DNA from: Lysobacter capsici
GTDB taxonomy: Bacteria > Pseudomonadota > Gammaproteobacteria > Xanthomonadales > Xanthomonadaceae
Assembly: GCF_018732085.1 (NCBI RefSeq)
Contig: NZ_CP076103.1
Coordinates: 434,001 to 498,000 of the forward strand
DNA: 64,000 nt
Reading direction: 5' to 3'
A program made the position numbers and the translations under genes. This document shows positions 42,457 through 55,691 of the stretch, piece by piece. Numbering within the stretch: position 1 is the stretch's first letter; each line of letters opens with the position of its first letter. Below the pieces are notes generated by a model, which saw nothing but the letters and a program-made list of their open reading frames with translations, was not told where the DNA came from and did not search any database.

Positions 42457-43230
42457 ATGCGCATCATCAGTTTCAACGCCAACGGCCTGCGTTCGGCGGC
42501 GACCAAAGGTTTCTTCGACTGGTTCAAGACCCAGGACGCCGACGTGCTGTGCGTCCAGGAGACCAAGGCCCAGGAGCACCAGCTCACCGGCCCGGCGTTC
42601 CTGCCCGACGGCTACCGCGCGTTCTTCCGCGACGCGATCACCAAGAAGGGCTACAGCGGCGTGGCGATCTACGCCAAGCGCGAGCCCGACGAAGTCCGCA
42701 CCGCGCTGGGCTGGGCGCCGTTCGACGACGAAGGCCGCTACATCGAGGCGCGCTTCGGCAATCTGAGCGTGGTTTCGTTCTACATCCCGTCCGGGTCGTC
42801 GGGCGAGCTCCGCCAGGGCTTCAAGTTCGAGGTCATGGACTGGCTCAAACCCGTTCTGGACGAGTGGTTGGCCAGCGGCCGCCAGTACGTGCTGTGCGGC
42901 GACTGGAACATCGTGCGCAGCCGCCTGGACATCAAGAACTGGACCAGCAACCAGAAGAACTCCGGCTGCCTGCCGCCCGAGCGCGACTGGCTCAACGGCC
43001 TGTGCGGCGAAGACAGCGGCTGGGTCGACACCTACCGCGCGCTGCATCCCGATCGCCAGGACTACACCTGGTGGAGCAACCGCGGCGCCGCGCGCGCCAA
43101 CGACGTGGGTTGGCGCATCGATTACCAGCTCGCCACCCCGAACCTGCGCGACACGCTGCGCGCCTGCTCGATCCTGAAAGACCCGCGCTTCTCCGATCAC
43201 GCCCCGTTCTGCGTCGACTATGACCTCTGA
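42457..43230 (+). CDS. xth: Exodeoxyribonuclease III / AP endonuclease
   Basis: A 257-residue base-excision repair nuclease. The signatures are MRIISFNANGLRSA, VLCVQETKAQ (metal Glu), GDWNIVRSRLDIKNW and the C-terminal WRIDYQLA and FSDHAPFCVDYDL. The start 42457 matches the family N-terminus and follows CCGGAG. Its end overlaps the ampG-type gene by 11 bp. Confidence 0.96.
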   Translation: MRIISFNANGLRSAATKGFFDWFKTQDADVLCVQETKAQEHQLTGPAFLPDGYRAFFRDAITKKGYSGVAIYAKREPDEVRTALGWAPFDDEGRYIEARFGNLSVVSFYIPSGSSGELRQGFKFEVMDWLKPVLDEWLASGRQYVLCGDWNIVRSRLDIKNWTSNQKNSGCLPPERDWLNGLCGEDSGWVDTYRALHPDRQDYTWWSNRGAARANDVGWRIDYQLATPNLRDTLRACSILKDPRFSDHAPFCVDYDL

Positions 43231-44641
43231 GCCCGGCCCGGCCGGAGCGGCGGCGTCACCGGCCCCGGCGAAGCAGCCTTCGGGCTGGCGGCGGGTGCTG
43301 AGCAACCTGGGCCAGCCCAAGGTGCTGGTGATGCTGCTGCTCGGCTTCAGCTCGGGCATCCCGATCTATTTGGTCGGCAACACCCTCGGCTACTGGATGC
43401 GCGAAAACGGCATCGAGCTGTCGATGATCGGCTTCCTGTCCTGGGTCGGCCTGGCGTACTCGCTGAAATTCCTGTGGGCGCCGCTGATCGACAAGCTCGA
43501 CGCGCCCGTGCTCGGCCGCTGGTTGGGGCGGCGGCGCGGCTGGATGCTGTTGTCGCAGGGCGTCGCCGCGGCGGCGCTGGTCGGCATGGCGATGATCGAG
43601 CCGCGCCAGGGCCAGTTGCTGCTGGGCGGGCTGGTGCTCGATCAACTGATGGTGTTCGGCGCGTTGGCGCTGGTGGTGGCGTTCGCGTCGTCGACCCAGG
43701 ACATCGTGATCGACGCCTGGCGCATCGAGAGCGCGGACAGTCCGGAGCAGCAGGGCTTGCTGACCTCGACCGCCACGCTGGGCTATCGCGGCGCGCTGTT
43801 GGTCACCGATGCGATGATCCTGATCCTCGCCGCGCACGCCGGTTGGGCGCTGTCGTACGACGTGATGGCGTTGCTGATGGGCGTGGGCGTGGTGGCGACG
43901 CTGATGGCGCGCGAACCGGCCGCCAGCGTGCTCGCCGCGGCCACCCCGCATCCGGCGCTGTTTACCCCGCGCGGCCTGTTCGACGCGCTGGTCGGCCCGT
44001 TCCTGGCCTTCTTCCGCGAGCACGGCCACTGGGCCTTGCTGATGCTGCTGACCATCAGCCTGTACCGGTTGCCGGATTTCCTGATGGGGCCGATGGCCAA
44101 CCCGTTCTACGCCGATCTGGCCATGGACAAGGAACTCGTCGGCAAGGTGCGTGCCTCGTTCGGGCTGTTCGCCACCATCGCCGGCGTGGCCGCGGCCGGC
44201 CTGAGTGCGGTCCGGTTCGGCTTCATCCCGACCCTGATCGCCGGTGCGGTGCTCGGCCCGGGCTCCAACCTCGCCTTCGCCTACCTGGCCCTGCACGGCA
44301 ACGACACCGGCGTGTTCACCGCGGCGATGGTGATCGACAACTTCTGCAACGGCTACACCGGCGTGGCCCTGGTCGGCTACATGTCCAGCCTGACCAACGT
44401 CGGCTACACCGCCACCCAGTACGCGCTGCTCAGCTCGTTCTATGCCTTGCTGGGCAAGGTGCTCAAAGGCCTGTCGGGCGTGGCGGTCGAACATCTCGCG
44501 GTCGACCGCAGCCTGCTGGAGGCGTATTCGCTGTTCTTCGTCGGCACCGCGGTGCTTGGCATTCCTGCACTTTTGTTGTGCATCGTGCTGGCGATACGAC
44601 GGCCGCCGACGATCGCGCCGATCACCGCGCCGGGCGCGTAA
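43220..44641 (+). CDS. ampG: AmpG-family muropeptide transporter (MFS)
   Basis: A 473-residue membrane protein with about 14 hydrophobic segments. AmpG imports GlcNAc-anhydro-MurNAc peptides for cell-wall recycling and beta-lactamase signalling. Typical features are LLLGFSSGIPIYLVGNTLGY, SWVGLAYSLKFLWAPLIDK and the conserved SSTQDIVIDAWRIE. The start overlaps xth. The kinase anmK, which handles the imported anhydro-sugar, lies 0.6 kb downstream on the other strand. Confidence 0.9.
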   Translation: MTSEPGPAGAAASPAPAKQPSGWRRVLSNLGQPKVLVMLLLGFSSGIPIYLVGNTLGYWMRENGIELSMIGFLSWVGLAYSLKFLWAPLIDKLDAPVLGRWLGRRRGWMLLSQGVAAAALVGMAMIEPRQGQLLLGGLVLDQLMVFGALALVVAFASSTQDIVIDAWRIESADSPEQQGLLTSTATLGYRGALLVTDAMILILAAHAGWALSYDVMALLMGVGVVATLMAREPAASVLAAATPHPALFTPRGLFDALVGPFLAFFREHGHWALLMLLTISLYRLPDFLMGPMANPFYADLAMDKELVGKVRASFGLFATIAGVAAAGLSAVRFGFIPTLIAGAVLGPGSNLAFAYLALHGNDTGVFTAAMVIDNFCNGYTGVALVGYMSSLTNVGYTATQYALLSSFYALLGKVLKGLSGVAVEHLAVDRSLLEAYSLFFVGTAVLGIPALLLCIVLAIRRPPTIAPITAPGA

Positions 44642-44649
44642 GCCGCGCT

Positions 44650-44674
44650 CGGGCACCCCCGCGGTGCCCGGGCG
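44650..44674 (+). terminator. Terminator after ampG
   Basis: CGGGCACC-CCCGC-GGTGCCCG is a strong hairpin followed by GGCGTTT, 8 bp after the ampG stop. Confidence 0.65.
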
Positions 44675-44757
44675 TTTAAGCAAAGTCGTGTTCCTGAACG
44701 CGATTCGGCCAACTTCGTGTTGCTAACGACACGCGAACGGTGGCAACTTGCCCGACA

Positions 44758-45099
44758 GTGACCGATATCATCCTGCACAACCTCGATGCCATCCTGGCCG
44801 ACCGCCTGCGTCGGGTCGCGGAGGCGCGTGGCTGGAGTCTGCAGCGCACCGCCCTGCATCTGATCGAGAGCGGGCTGTTCGTGGTCGAGGCCGAGATGGT
44901 CGGGCGCTTCAACGATCACGACGCCGACGCGCTGCAGGAAGCGATCGCGGCGCTGCAGGAAATCCCCAGCGATCCGGGCTTCTCGCTGATCGGCCGCGCC
45001 GAACCGCAGGAAGCGCCGAAACCGCGCAGCGCCGGCCCGGACCTGAGCAGCCTGGAACTGCTGGAAGAATTCCGCCCGCGCACCCCCGATTCGGCCTGA
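44758..45099 (+). CDS. Small ribbon-helix-helix-like protein
   Basis: A 113-residue protein. The N-terminus TDIILHNLDAILADRLRRVA, followed by EARGWSLQRTALHLIESGLF, looks like a FitA-type ribbon-helix-helix DNA-binding domain. The rest is acidic and probably disordered. A GTG at 44758 is taken as start because the domain begins there; another GTG at 44740 adds six residues, and neither has a good ribosome site. No toxin gene lies next to it, so an antitoxin role is doubtful. Confidence 0.65.
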   Translation: MTDIILHNLDAILADRLRRVAEARGWSLQRTALHLIESGLFVVEAEMVGRFNDHDADALQEAIAALQEIPSDPGFSLIGRAEPQEAPKPRSAGPDLSSLELLEEFRPRTPDSA

Positions 45100-45141
45100 C
45101 TCGCCGCGCCGCAAGCCCCGTCGCCGCATCGACGGCCCCGT

Positions 45142-45170
45142 GTAGGAGCGGCGCGAGCCGCGACCGCGCA
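45142..45170. repeat. Single REP arm
   Basis: GTAGGAGCGGCGCGAGC followed by CGCGACCGCGC is one arm of the REP family; no inverted partner follows within 100 bp. Confidence 0.7.
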
Positions 45171-45251
45171 ACCGCGCATACCTCGAAAACGCAGCCCCCG
45201 GCATAGACCGCAAACACCGCGGCTTGTCGCCGCGTATCCCGCCGCACCGCC

Positions 45252-46430
45252 TCAACCCGCCGGATGCACCGTCCCCAACACCCGCAACCCCCGCGCTCCG
45301 GTCACGCTCGGCAGATTCCCCGGCAACCCCGCCAGGGTCTGCCGCGCCAGCCACGCAAAGCCCATCGCCTCGACGAAATCCGGGTCCAGCCCGTACTGCT
45401 GGGTCGATTCCACCGTCACCCCCGGCAAGCGCGCCGCCAGCCGCGCCAGCAGCGCGGTGTTGCGCACCCCGCCGCCGCAGGCCAGCACCCGCGTGGTCGC
45501 CGGCTGATGCGCGCGCAGCGCGTCGGCGATGCTGATCGCGCTGAGTTCGAGCAAGGTCGCCTGCACGTCCTGCGGCCGCTCGCCGCCGCTCAGGCGGGCG
45601 TCGACCCAATCCAGATGGAACTGCTCGCGGCCGGTGCTCTTGGGCGGCGGCAGCGCGAACCAGGGCTCATCGAGCAACCGCGCCAGCAACGACGGATCGA
45701 CCTCGCCCTGGGCCGCGAACGCGCCGTCGGCGTCGTAGGGCCGGCCCAGATGGCGCAGCGCCCAGGCGTCCATCAGGCAGTTGGCCGGTCCGGTGTCGAA
45801 CCCGCGCACCTCGCCGCGCGCCGGCAACAGGGTGAAATTGGCGATGCCGCCTAGGTTCAGCGCGACGCGGTCCTCGTCGGGCGAATGCAGCAGCGCGGCA
45901 TGGAAGGCCGGCATCAGCGGCGCACCGTGGCCGCCGGCGGCGACATCGCGGCGACGGAAATCCGCGGCCGTGGCGATGCCGGTGCGTTCGGCGATCACCG
46001 CGCCGTCGCCGATCTGCCAGGTGAAAGGGTGCTGGCCGTCGAAGCGCGCGCCCGCCGGGCGATGGCGCACGGTCTGCCCGTGCGAACCGATCGCCGCGAC
46101 CGCGCGCCGGTCCACGCCGGCCTCGTCGATCAGCGCCAGCGCGGCCTGCGCGAACGCCTGCGCGACCTGGATGTCGAGCGTGCCCAGTTCCTCCAGCGAG
46201 CGCGCATCGCCGCCCTGGCCGAGCGCGACCAGGCGTTCGCGCAGATCGTCCGGCCACGGGTAGGTGCGGCCGAGCACCAGCGCGCAGCGCGTCGGCGCGG
46301 CGCCGTGTTCGAACTGCACCAGCGCGGCGTCGATGCCGTCGGCGCTGGTGCCGGAGATCAGGCCAAGATAAAGGCCTGAAGCCGGTTCACCCGCGCCGGT
46401 GCCCGACGGGATCGAAGAATTGTCAGCCAC
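45252..46430 (-). CDS. anmK: Anhydro-N-acetylmuramic acid kinase
   Basis: A 392-residue kinase that opens and phosphorylates anhydro-MurNAc during cell-wall recycling. The ATP-binding N-terminal motif is LYLGLISGTSADGIDAAL; IGSHGQTVRHRP, LNLGGIANFTLLP, GFDTGPANCLMD and VLACGGGVRNTALL follow in order. The best start is GTG at 46430 (VADNSSIPSG) behind AGGAAA; an out-of-phase duplication lies directly upstream, so longer starts give nonsense. It belongs to the local wall-recycling group with ampG. Confidence 0.93.
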   Translation of the reverse strand: MADNSSIPSGTGAGEPASGLYLGLISGTSADGIDAALVQFEHGAAPTRCALVLGRTYPWPDDLRERLVALGQGGDARSLEELGTLDIQVAQAFAQAALALIDEAGVDRRAVAAIGSHGQTVRHRPAGARFDGQHPFTWQIGDGAVIAERTGIATAADFRRRDVAAGGHGAPLMPAFHAALLHSPDEDRVALNLGGIANFTLLPARGEVRGFDTGPANCLMDAWALRHLGRPYDADGAFAAQGEVDPSLLARLLDEPWFALPPPKSTGREQFHLDWVDARLSGGERPQDVQATLLELSAISIADALRAHQPATTRVLACGGGVRNTALLARLAARLPGVTVESTQQYGLDPDFVEAMGFAWLARQTLAGLPGNLPSVTGARGLRVLGTVHPAG

Positions 46431-46518
46431 GACGTGGTTTCCTAAGGCCTGAAGCCGGTTCACCCGCGCCGGTGCCCGCCGGGATCGAAGAGTTATCAGC
46501 CACAACGCAGTTTCCTAA
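46373..46518. repeat. 73 bp tandem duplication over the anmK start
   Basis: GGCCTGAAGCCGGTTCACCC begins at 46373 and again at 46446, a period of 73. Each copy carries a ribosome site and a GTG start followed by codons for VADNSSIP. Because 73 is not a multiple of three, the two starts are in different frames. Confidence 0.9.
46423..46503 (-). other. Possible upstream ORF made by the duplication
   Basis: The upstream copy of the anmK start (GTG at 46503, with AGGAAA before it) opens a 26-codon frame. It ends in TGA at 46425-46423, overlapping the true anmK start region. It could couple or dampen anmK translation. Its translation is inference. Confidence 0.45.
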
Positions 46519-46548
46519 AGCCAATCGATCGGTCGCTGGATACTAACG

Positions 46549-46633
46549 GTAGGAGCGGCGCGAGCCGCGACCGCGACATCGCGCATTCGACGCAAACGCG
46601 ATGTCGCGGTCGCGGCTCGCGCCGCTCCTACAG
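46549..46633. repeat. REP-like inverted repeat
   Basis: GTAGGAGCGGCGCGAGC ... GCTCGCGCCGCTCCTAC with an inner GACATCGCG/CGCGATGTC dyad, upstream of anmK. Same family as 970-1053. Confidence 0.9.
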
Positions 46634-46666
46634 GGGGAAACCCACGTAATCGCACTTCAAAAAAGC

Positions 46667-46690
46667 AAAAGGCCTCCGAAGAGGCCTTTC
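46667..46690 (-). terminator. M23 peptidase gene terminator
   Basis: AAAGGCCTC-TTCGG-AGGCCTTTT on the minus strand is a perfect hairpin followed by GCTTTTTTG, 25 bp after the M23 peptidase stop. Confidence 0.85.
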
Positions 46691-46715
46691 GCGTATGCAG
46701 ACAGTCGCCCCGGAC

Positions 46716-48197
46716 TTACGCCCTGCGCGACTTGGCCACCTTCTTCGCCACCTGCTTGATCGACGGCGTGGCCTGCTGGGCCGGCGCGGGCGCGGGCGCC
46801 GGACCGGCATCGGCGTAGATGACGTTCTCGACCTGACGGATGCGCGCCAGCGCCACGCTGGTCTGGCTGCGGAACTGCGCCAGCGCCGCGCCGCTGAGCG
46901 GCTCGGGCGGCGGCATGGTCACCGACAGCGGATTGCGATGCACGCCGTTGACGCGGAATTCGTAATGCAGGTGCGGCCCGGTCGCCAGGCCCGAGCTGCC
47001 GACATAGCCGATCACCGTGCCCTGGGCGATGCGCTGCCCCGGCTTGACCTTGCTGAAGTTCGACATGTGCCCGTACAGCGTGGTGTAGCCGCGGCCGTGA
47101 TCGAGGATCACCGCGCGGCCGTAGCCGCCCTTCCAGCCGATGAACTGCACGCGCGCGTCGCCCGCGGCCATGATCGGCGTACCGGTGCCGGCGGCGTAGT
47201 CCACGCCCATGTGCATGCGGATGTTGCCGAGCACCGGATGCCGGCGCGAGCCGAAGCCCGAGGTCAACCGCGCGTATGCGATCGGCATGCGGATGAAGCT
47301 CTTCTTCAGCGGCCGGCCGTCGCCGGTGAAATACTCGGGTTTACCGCCGCGATCGAAGCGGAAACCGGTGTGCAGCTTGCCTTCGCTGGTGAAGGTCGCG
47401 GCCAGGATCGGACCGGTGCTGAGCAGCTCGCCCTCGCGCCAGGTCTGCTCGACCACCACGCTGAAACGGTCGTCGGTGCCGACGTCTTCGTTGAAGTCGA
47501 TGTCGTACTTGAAGATGTCGTCGGTCAGGGTGTTGATGTTGGCCGAGGTCAGCCCGACCTTGCGCGCCGAACGGAACAAGGACTTGCCGACCTTGCCGCT
47601 GAGCACCACGGTGCGGGTTTCGGTCGGACGCGCGATCACCTTCTGGGTGATCTTGTCGCCGGTGAGGCTCAGCTCGATCCGGTGGCTGTCGTCCTTGTCG
47701 TAACGGAAGGTGCGCAGCGCGCCGTTGACCGGCATGTCGAAGCCCAGTTCGGTGCCGGGCTTCATCCGCATCAGCGCTTCCTTCGCGCCGGGCTGCTCGA
47801 GAATCTGGCGCATGGTCGAGGTCGGGATGTCCATGTCCTTGAACACCGAGTTCAAGGTCTGGCCGCGGTTGACCCGGACCAGCTGCCAGCTGTCGCCGGT
47901 CTCGCCCTTCAGGCGCGCCAGGGTCAGCGGCGGCAACGCCAGCGCCAGCGACTGGCGCGGCTCGTGCGCGCGCACCGAGGCGGTGGACTGGCTGAAACCG
48001 GGAACGATCGCGGCGACCATCATGCCGAGGGTGGCGAACAGGCCGGCCTGCACCCATTGCCGGCCCGACCAGCGACCGTTGAATCCATCGGAGATATGCC
48101 GCGCCAACACCGGTCGTTTCAACGCGGCTTCACGCAAGGCTTTCAGTCGTTCGCGTCGTTCGGCGCCCACACTGGAAGCCTGCTCGGGTACTGTCAT
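46716..48197 (-). CDS. M23 family murein endopeptidase (MepM-like)
   Basis: A 493-residue cell-wall hydrolase. A short basic N-terminus, one membrane/signal segment (about 56-72), an OapA/LysM-like region (TLNSVFKDMDIPTSTMRQIL) and a C-terminal LytM domain are seen in order. The zinc ligands are His329 and Asp333 in HMGVDYAAG and His409/His411 in HLHYEF, all intact. The closest described type is MepM/YebA, which cleaves cross-links to allow wall growth. The start 48197 has AGGGAT upstream. The C-terminus is Lys/Ala-rich. It is divergent from tyrS and neighbours anmK. Confidence 0.92.
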   Translation of the reverse strand: MTVPEQASSVGAERRERLKALREAALKRPVLARHISDGFNGRWSGRQWVQAGLFATLGMMVAAIVPGFSQSTASVRAHEPRQSLALALPPLTLARLKGETGDSWQLVRVNRGQTLNSVFKDMDIPTSTMRQILEQPGAKEALMRMKPGTELGFDMPVNGALRTFRYDKDDSHRIELSLTGDKITQKVIARPTETRTVVLSGKVGKSLFRSARKVGLTSANINTLTDDIFKYDIDFNEDVGTDDRFSVVVEQTWREGELLSTGPILAATFTSEGKLHTGFRFDRGGKPEYFTGDGRPLKKSFIRMPIAYARLTSGFGSRRHPVLGNIRMHMGVDYAAGTGTPIMAAGDARVQFIGWKGGYGRAVILDHGRGYTTLYGHMSNFSKVKPGQRIAQGTVIGYVGSSGLATGPHLHYEFRVNGVHRNPLSVTMPPPEPLSGAALAQFRSQTSVALARIRQVENVIYADAGPAPAPAPAQQATPSIKQVAKKVAKSRRA

Positions 48198-48393
48198 GGA
48201 TGGATCCCTCGTGTCGAGGTGTGAAGGCCGCGTAGCGGCGTTACCATAGACACGCGAGCAGTACGCGTCAAACCCTTGAGCTGAATAGGGTTTTTCACCA
48301 CTGCCGGGTACCAATTCGTTTAACTCACACTTAACCTGAATTCGTGACGGCGTTAACAAAAAGCCGCTCGCGGACCGTCCTTGAGTCCAGCCT

Positions 48394-49617
48394 TTGAACA
48401 GCGCGCCCCCCACCACCCAAGAAGCCCTCGACCTGATCGCCCGCGGCGCCGACGAAATCCTCAAGCGCGAGGAGCTCGAAGCCCGGCTCAAGCTCGGCCG
48501 CCCGCTGCGGATCAAGGCCGGGTTCGACCCGACCGCGCCGGACCTGCACATCGGCCACACCGTCTTGTTGAACAAGATGCGGCAGTTCCAGGACCTGGGC
48601 CATCAGGTGATCTTCCTGATCGGCGACTTCACCGGAATGATCGGCGACCCCAGCGGCAAGAACGTCACCCGCAAGCCGCTGACCCGCGAGGACGTGCTCG
48701 CCAACGCCGAGACCTACGCCGAGCAGGTGTTCAAGGTGCTGGACAAGGAGCGCACCGAGGTCCGCTTCAACTCCGAGTGGTTCGGCAAGATGTCGGCCGC
48801 CGACATGATCCGCCTAGCCGGCCAGCACACGGTGGCGCGCATGCTCGAACGCGACGACTTCGCCAAGCGCTACGCCGGCCAGCAGTCGATCGCGATCCAC
48901 GAATTCCTGTATCCGCTGGTGCAGGGCTACGACTCGGTGGCGCTTAAGTGCGACGTCGAGCTCGGCGGCACCGATCAGAAATTCAACCTGTTGATGGGCC
49001 GCGGCCTGCAGGAGCACCACGGCCAACCGCCGCAGATCGTGCTGACCATGCCGCTGCTGGAAGGCCTGGACGGCGTCAACAAGATGTCCAAGTCGCTGGG
49101 CAACTACATCGGCATCAACGAGCCGCCGATCGACATCGTCACCAAGACCATGAAGATCGACGACGTGTTGATGTGGCGCTGGATCGATCTGCTGAGCTTC
49201 GAGATCGGCATCGCCGAGGCGGCGAGCCTCAAGGGCCAGATCGAAGCCGGCCAGCTCAACCCGCGCGACCTCAAGCTGCGCCTGGCGCGCGAGCTGGCCG
49301 CGCGCTTCCACGGCGAGCAGGCGGCCGAGACCGCGGTCGCCGGTTGGAATGCGGCGGTGCGCGGGGAGGGCGATATCTCTTCATTGCCGTTGACCGACGT
49401 GGCCGTGCCGGCCGAGGGGCTGCGGATCGCCGCCTTGTTGGTGGCCGCGGGCTTGACCCCCAGCAACGGCGAAGGCAATCGCAAGCTCAAGGAGCGGGCG
49501 GTCAAGGTCGACGGCAACGTCGTGGAAGACCCGCAGCAGGTGTTCGGCCCGGGGTTCGAGGGGGTACTGGCGGTGGGCAAGCGCAATTTCGCCCGGGTGC
49601 GCCTGGTAGCAGCCTGA
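48394..49617 (+). CDS. tyrS: Tyrosine--tRNA ligase
   Basis: A 407-residue class I synthetase of the TyrZ-like type. The HIGH motif is at residues 52-55 (DLHIGHTVLLNKM) and KMSKS at 230-234, with a C-terminal S4-type RNA-binding end. The likely start is TTG at 48394 (MNSAPPTTQE), with only a weak ribosome site; no ATG lies nearby in frame. It is the last gene before the rRNA operon. Confidence 0.95.
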   Translation: MNSAPPTTQEALDLIARGADEILKREELEARLKLGRPLRIKAGFDPTAPDLHIGHTVLLNKMRQFQDLGHQVIFLIGDFTGMIGDPSGKNVTRKPLTREDVLANAETYAEQVFKVLDKERTEVRFNSEWFGKMSAADMIRLAGQHTVARMLERDDFAKRYAGQQSIAIHEFLYPLVQGYDSVALKCDVELGGTDQKFNLLMGRGLQEHHGQPPQIVLTMPLLEGLDGVNKMSKSLGNYIGINEPPIDIVTKTMKIDDVLMWRWIDLLSFEIGIAEAASLKGQIEAGQLNPRDLKLRLARELAARFHGEQAAETAVAGWNAAVRGEGDISSLPLTDVAVPAEGLRIAALLVAAGLTPSNGEGNRKLKERAVKVDGNVVEDPQQVFGPGFEGVLAVGKRNFARVRLVAA

Positions 49618-49710
49618 GTCATGGCCTGATTCCCGGCGGAAGCTGGGCTGCCGCCTCGGCGAGGCGCAGCTGAAGATCGCATAGGTCCTGTAAGAGAGCC
49701 GTGCTTGTCT

Positions 49711-49748
49711 CCCTCTCCCGCTTGCGGGAGAGGGCCGGGGTGAGGGCC
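49711..49748. repeat. REP element
   Basis: CCCTCTCCC-GCTTGC-GGGAGAGGG followed by CCGGGGTGAGGGCC: the classic proteobacterial REP form, between tyrS and the rRNA promoters. Confidence 0.85.
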
Positions 49749-49930
49749 ACCAAGTCGCGAACCCGCCGAGAGCCCCCGTCGCGCATAGGTTTTGATGCAG
49801 GGCAAAAAATTCCCTGTTCATTTTTCGCAAAACCCCTTCCCAAGCCCTATTCAGATCTGCATAATGCGCGGCCCCGCTGACCGGATGATTGGTTGACGGG
49901 GACGCGCAAAAGCAGCGGTTTCGACAGGAG

Positions 49931-49958
49931 TTGACGGTCTGAAACATTGCTGTAAGAT
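49931..49958 (+). promoter_or_regulatory. rRNA promoter P1
   Basis: TTGACG, a 16 bp spacer and TAAGAT, followed by the GC-rich discriminator GCGCGGCCCG typical of stringently controlled promoters. Confidence 0.75.
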
Positions 49959-50021
49959 GCGCGGCCCGCTGACCGGTTTATGGGTTGCGGGGCGCGTGGA
50001 AAGCGGCGGTTTCGACAAGTG

Positions 50022-50049
50022 TTGACGAGTCGAAAACATGCTGTAAGAT
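50022..50049 (+). promoter_or_regulatory. rRNA promoter P2
   Basis: TTGACG, a 16 bp spacer and TAAGAT, again followed by GCGCGGCCCG. It lies 91 bp after P1 within a duplicated block (TTTCGACA before both). Confidence 0.75.
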
Positions 50050-50130
50050 GCGCGGCCCGGTGAGGTGGAATGCTTCGGAAACGAAGGGTTTCGGCGAGTT
50101 GGGAAGCGGCAAGAAGTTCGCGAACAGGTG

Positions 50131-50158
50131 TTGACGTTCACGAAAACTGCTGTATAGT
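50131..50158 (+). promoter_or_regulatory. rRNA promoter P3
   Basis: TTGACG, a 16 bp spacer and TATAGT, followed by GTGCGGCTCC. It is the closest to consensus of the three and nearest to the 16S gene. Confidence 0.8.
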
Positions 50159-50219
50159 GTGCGGCTCCCTCGGGCACTTCGGTGACGAGACGGAACAAGG
50201 CGCTGAGGCCGGTTCCTAA

Positions 50220-50233
50220 AGATCTTTGACAGT
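50220..50233 (+). promoter_or_regulatory. boxA-like antitermination site
   Basis: GATCTTTGACAGTG lies just before the 16S leader stem and resembles the boxA sequence of rRNA leaders. Confidence 0.5.
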
Positions 50234-50237
50234 GTGC

Positions 50238-50262
50238 GCAGGTGACTTGTGCGGGCGTCTGG
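50238..50262 (+). other. 16S processing stem, 5' arm (partner 51988-52012)
   Basis: GCAGGTGACTTGTGCGGGCG and the next five bases pair with CCAGACGTCCGCACAAGTGA onward downstream of 16S, 23 of 25 positions matching. Such a stem is the RNase III substrate in rRNA precursors. Confidence 0.75.
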
Positions 50263-50414
50263 CGGGTGGATAGTTGTCCATCTTGCAGACGTTCGTAACA
50301 GAGTCCAACGATTTAGAAGAAAGCATGCAAATGCGAGTAAGTTGAGTAATTGGCCTGGAACGAAGTCTGCACTCAAAGCATTGATGAAGGCCGCAAGGCT
50401 GGAATCGAAACATT

Positions 50415-51959
<1,545 letters not shown>

Positions 51960-52064
51960 AGAGACATAAAGACAGCCAATTGCCTGTCCAGACGTCCGCA
52001 CAAGTGACCTGCATTCAGAGTTCCCGATCGCCACAGGGCGATTGAGGAGTCGTCCCGTTTCGAT

Positions 52065-52140
52065 GGGGCTTTAGCTCAGCTGGGAGAGCACCTGCTTTGC
52101 AAGCAGGGGGTCGTCGGTTCGATCCCGACAAGCTCCACCA
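52065..52140 (+). tRNA. tRNA-Ala (TGC)
   Basis: A 76 nt cloverleaf in the 16S-23S spacer. The acceptor stem is GGGGCTT/AAGCTCC, the anticodon loop TTTGCAA gives anticodon TGC, and CCA is encoded. Confidence 0.97.
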
Positions 52141-52159
52141 CCTAGCCAGTAGCAGTTTT

Positions 52160-52236
52160 GGGTCTGTAGCTCAGGTGGTTAGAGCGCGCCCCTGATAAGG
52201 GCGAGGCCGGTGGTTCGAGTCCTCCCAGACCCACCA
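52160..52236 (+). tRNA. tRNA-Ile (GAT)
   Basis: A 77 nt cloverleaf 19 bp after tRNA-Ala. The acceptor stem is GGGTCTG/CAGACCC, the anticodon loop CTGATAA gives GAT, and CCA is encoded. The Ala-then-Ile order is usual in Xanthomonadaceae. Confidence 0.97.
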
Positions 52237-52497
52237 CCCTGGTGAAGAGTTAAAGAGCAGCGACAAAACTTCTGAATTGCGCACACACATAAAGATTTGA
52301 AACTGGAAAGGCGCTGAAGCCTTTCAAGTGTTCTTTGAAAAACTGGAATGTAGCGAGCGTTTTGAGACGGAATGTCCATGACGTGTCGTGAGGCTAAGGC
52401 GAGTGTCGAAAGACACTTTATTAATTGAGTCGTTATATTCGAGTCCGGGCTTTGTACCCCTGGACCCGTGTAATTCCGAGGCAACTTGGGGTTATAT

Positions 52498-55362
<2,865 letters not shown>

Positions 55363-55533
55363 TATAACCTCAAGTTGCCTTGGCTTCATTGACACGTTAA
55401 GACGTTTCTCCCAAAATACTGCTCGCTACATTCCAACTTATTCGCCGACGACGGGGTTCATTCCGTTTAAAGCACACCCACGTGAGCGTGAGCGCAACTT
55501 CAATCCATCGAAGCCTGCGACCCTCCACCCTCT

Positions 55534-55649
55534 CCCTGGTGATAATAGCTGTGTGGCACCACCCGATCCCATCCCGAACTCGGAAGTGAAACGCACATGC
55601 GCCGATGGTAGTGTGGCCTAAGCCATGCAAGAGTAGGTCATCGCCAGGG
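55534..55649 (+). rRNA. rrf: 5S ribosomal RNA
   Basis: A ~116 nt 5S rRNA closed by the terminal stem CCCTGGTG/CGCCAGGG. The conserved CCCGATCCCATCCCGAACTC is present. The exact ends are uncertain by one or two bases. Confidence 0.95.
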
Positions 55650-55660
55650 GCTTTACCCTA

Positions 55661-55691
55661 AAACGCCGCAACCATTGGTTGCGGCGTTTTT
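55661..55691 (+). terminator. rRNA operon terminator
   Basis: AAACGCCGCAACC-ATT-GGTTGCGGCGTTTTT is a strong intrinsic terminator 12 bp after the 5S gene. Confidence 0.95.

Larger units (their letters stand above)
49618..50414. other. Leader region of the rRNA operon
   Basis: About 800 bp without protein genes. It holds a short REP (49711-49748), three tandem rRNA promoters, a possible degenerate fourth near 49859 (CATAATGCGCGG without a -35 box), a boxA-like site and the 5' arm of the 16S processing stem. Confidence 0.8.

Noticed and set aside
44758..45099. An antitoxin of a toxin-antitoxin pair
   Set aside because: Only the ribbon-helix-helix-like N-terminus fits; no PIN-domain or other toxin gene lies next to it.
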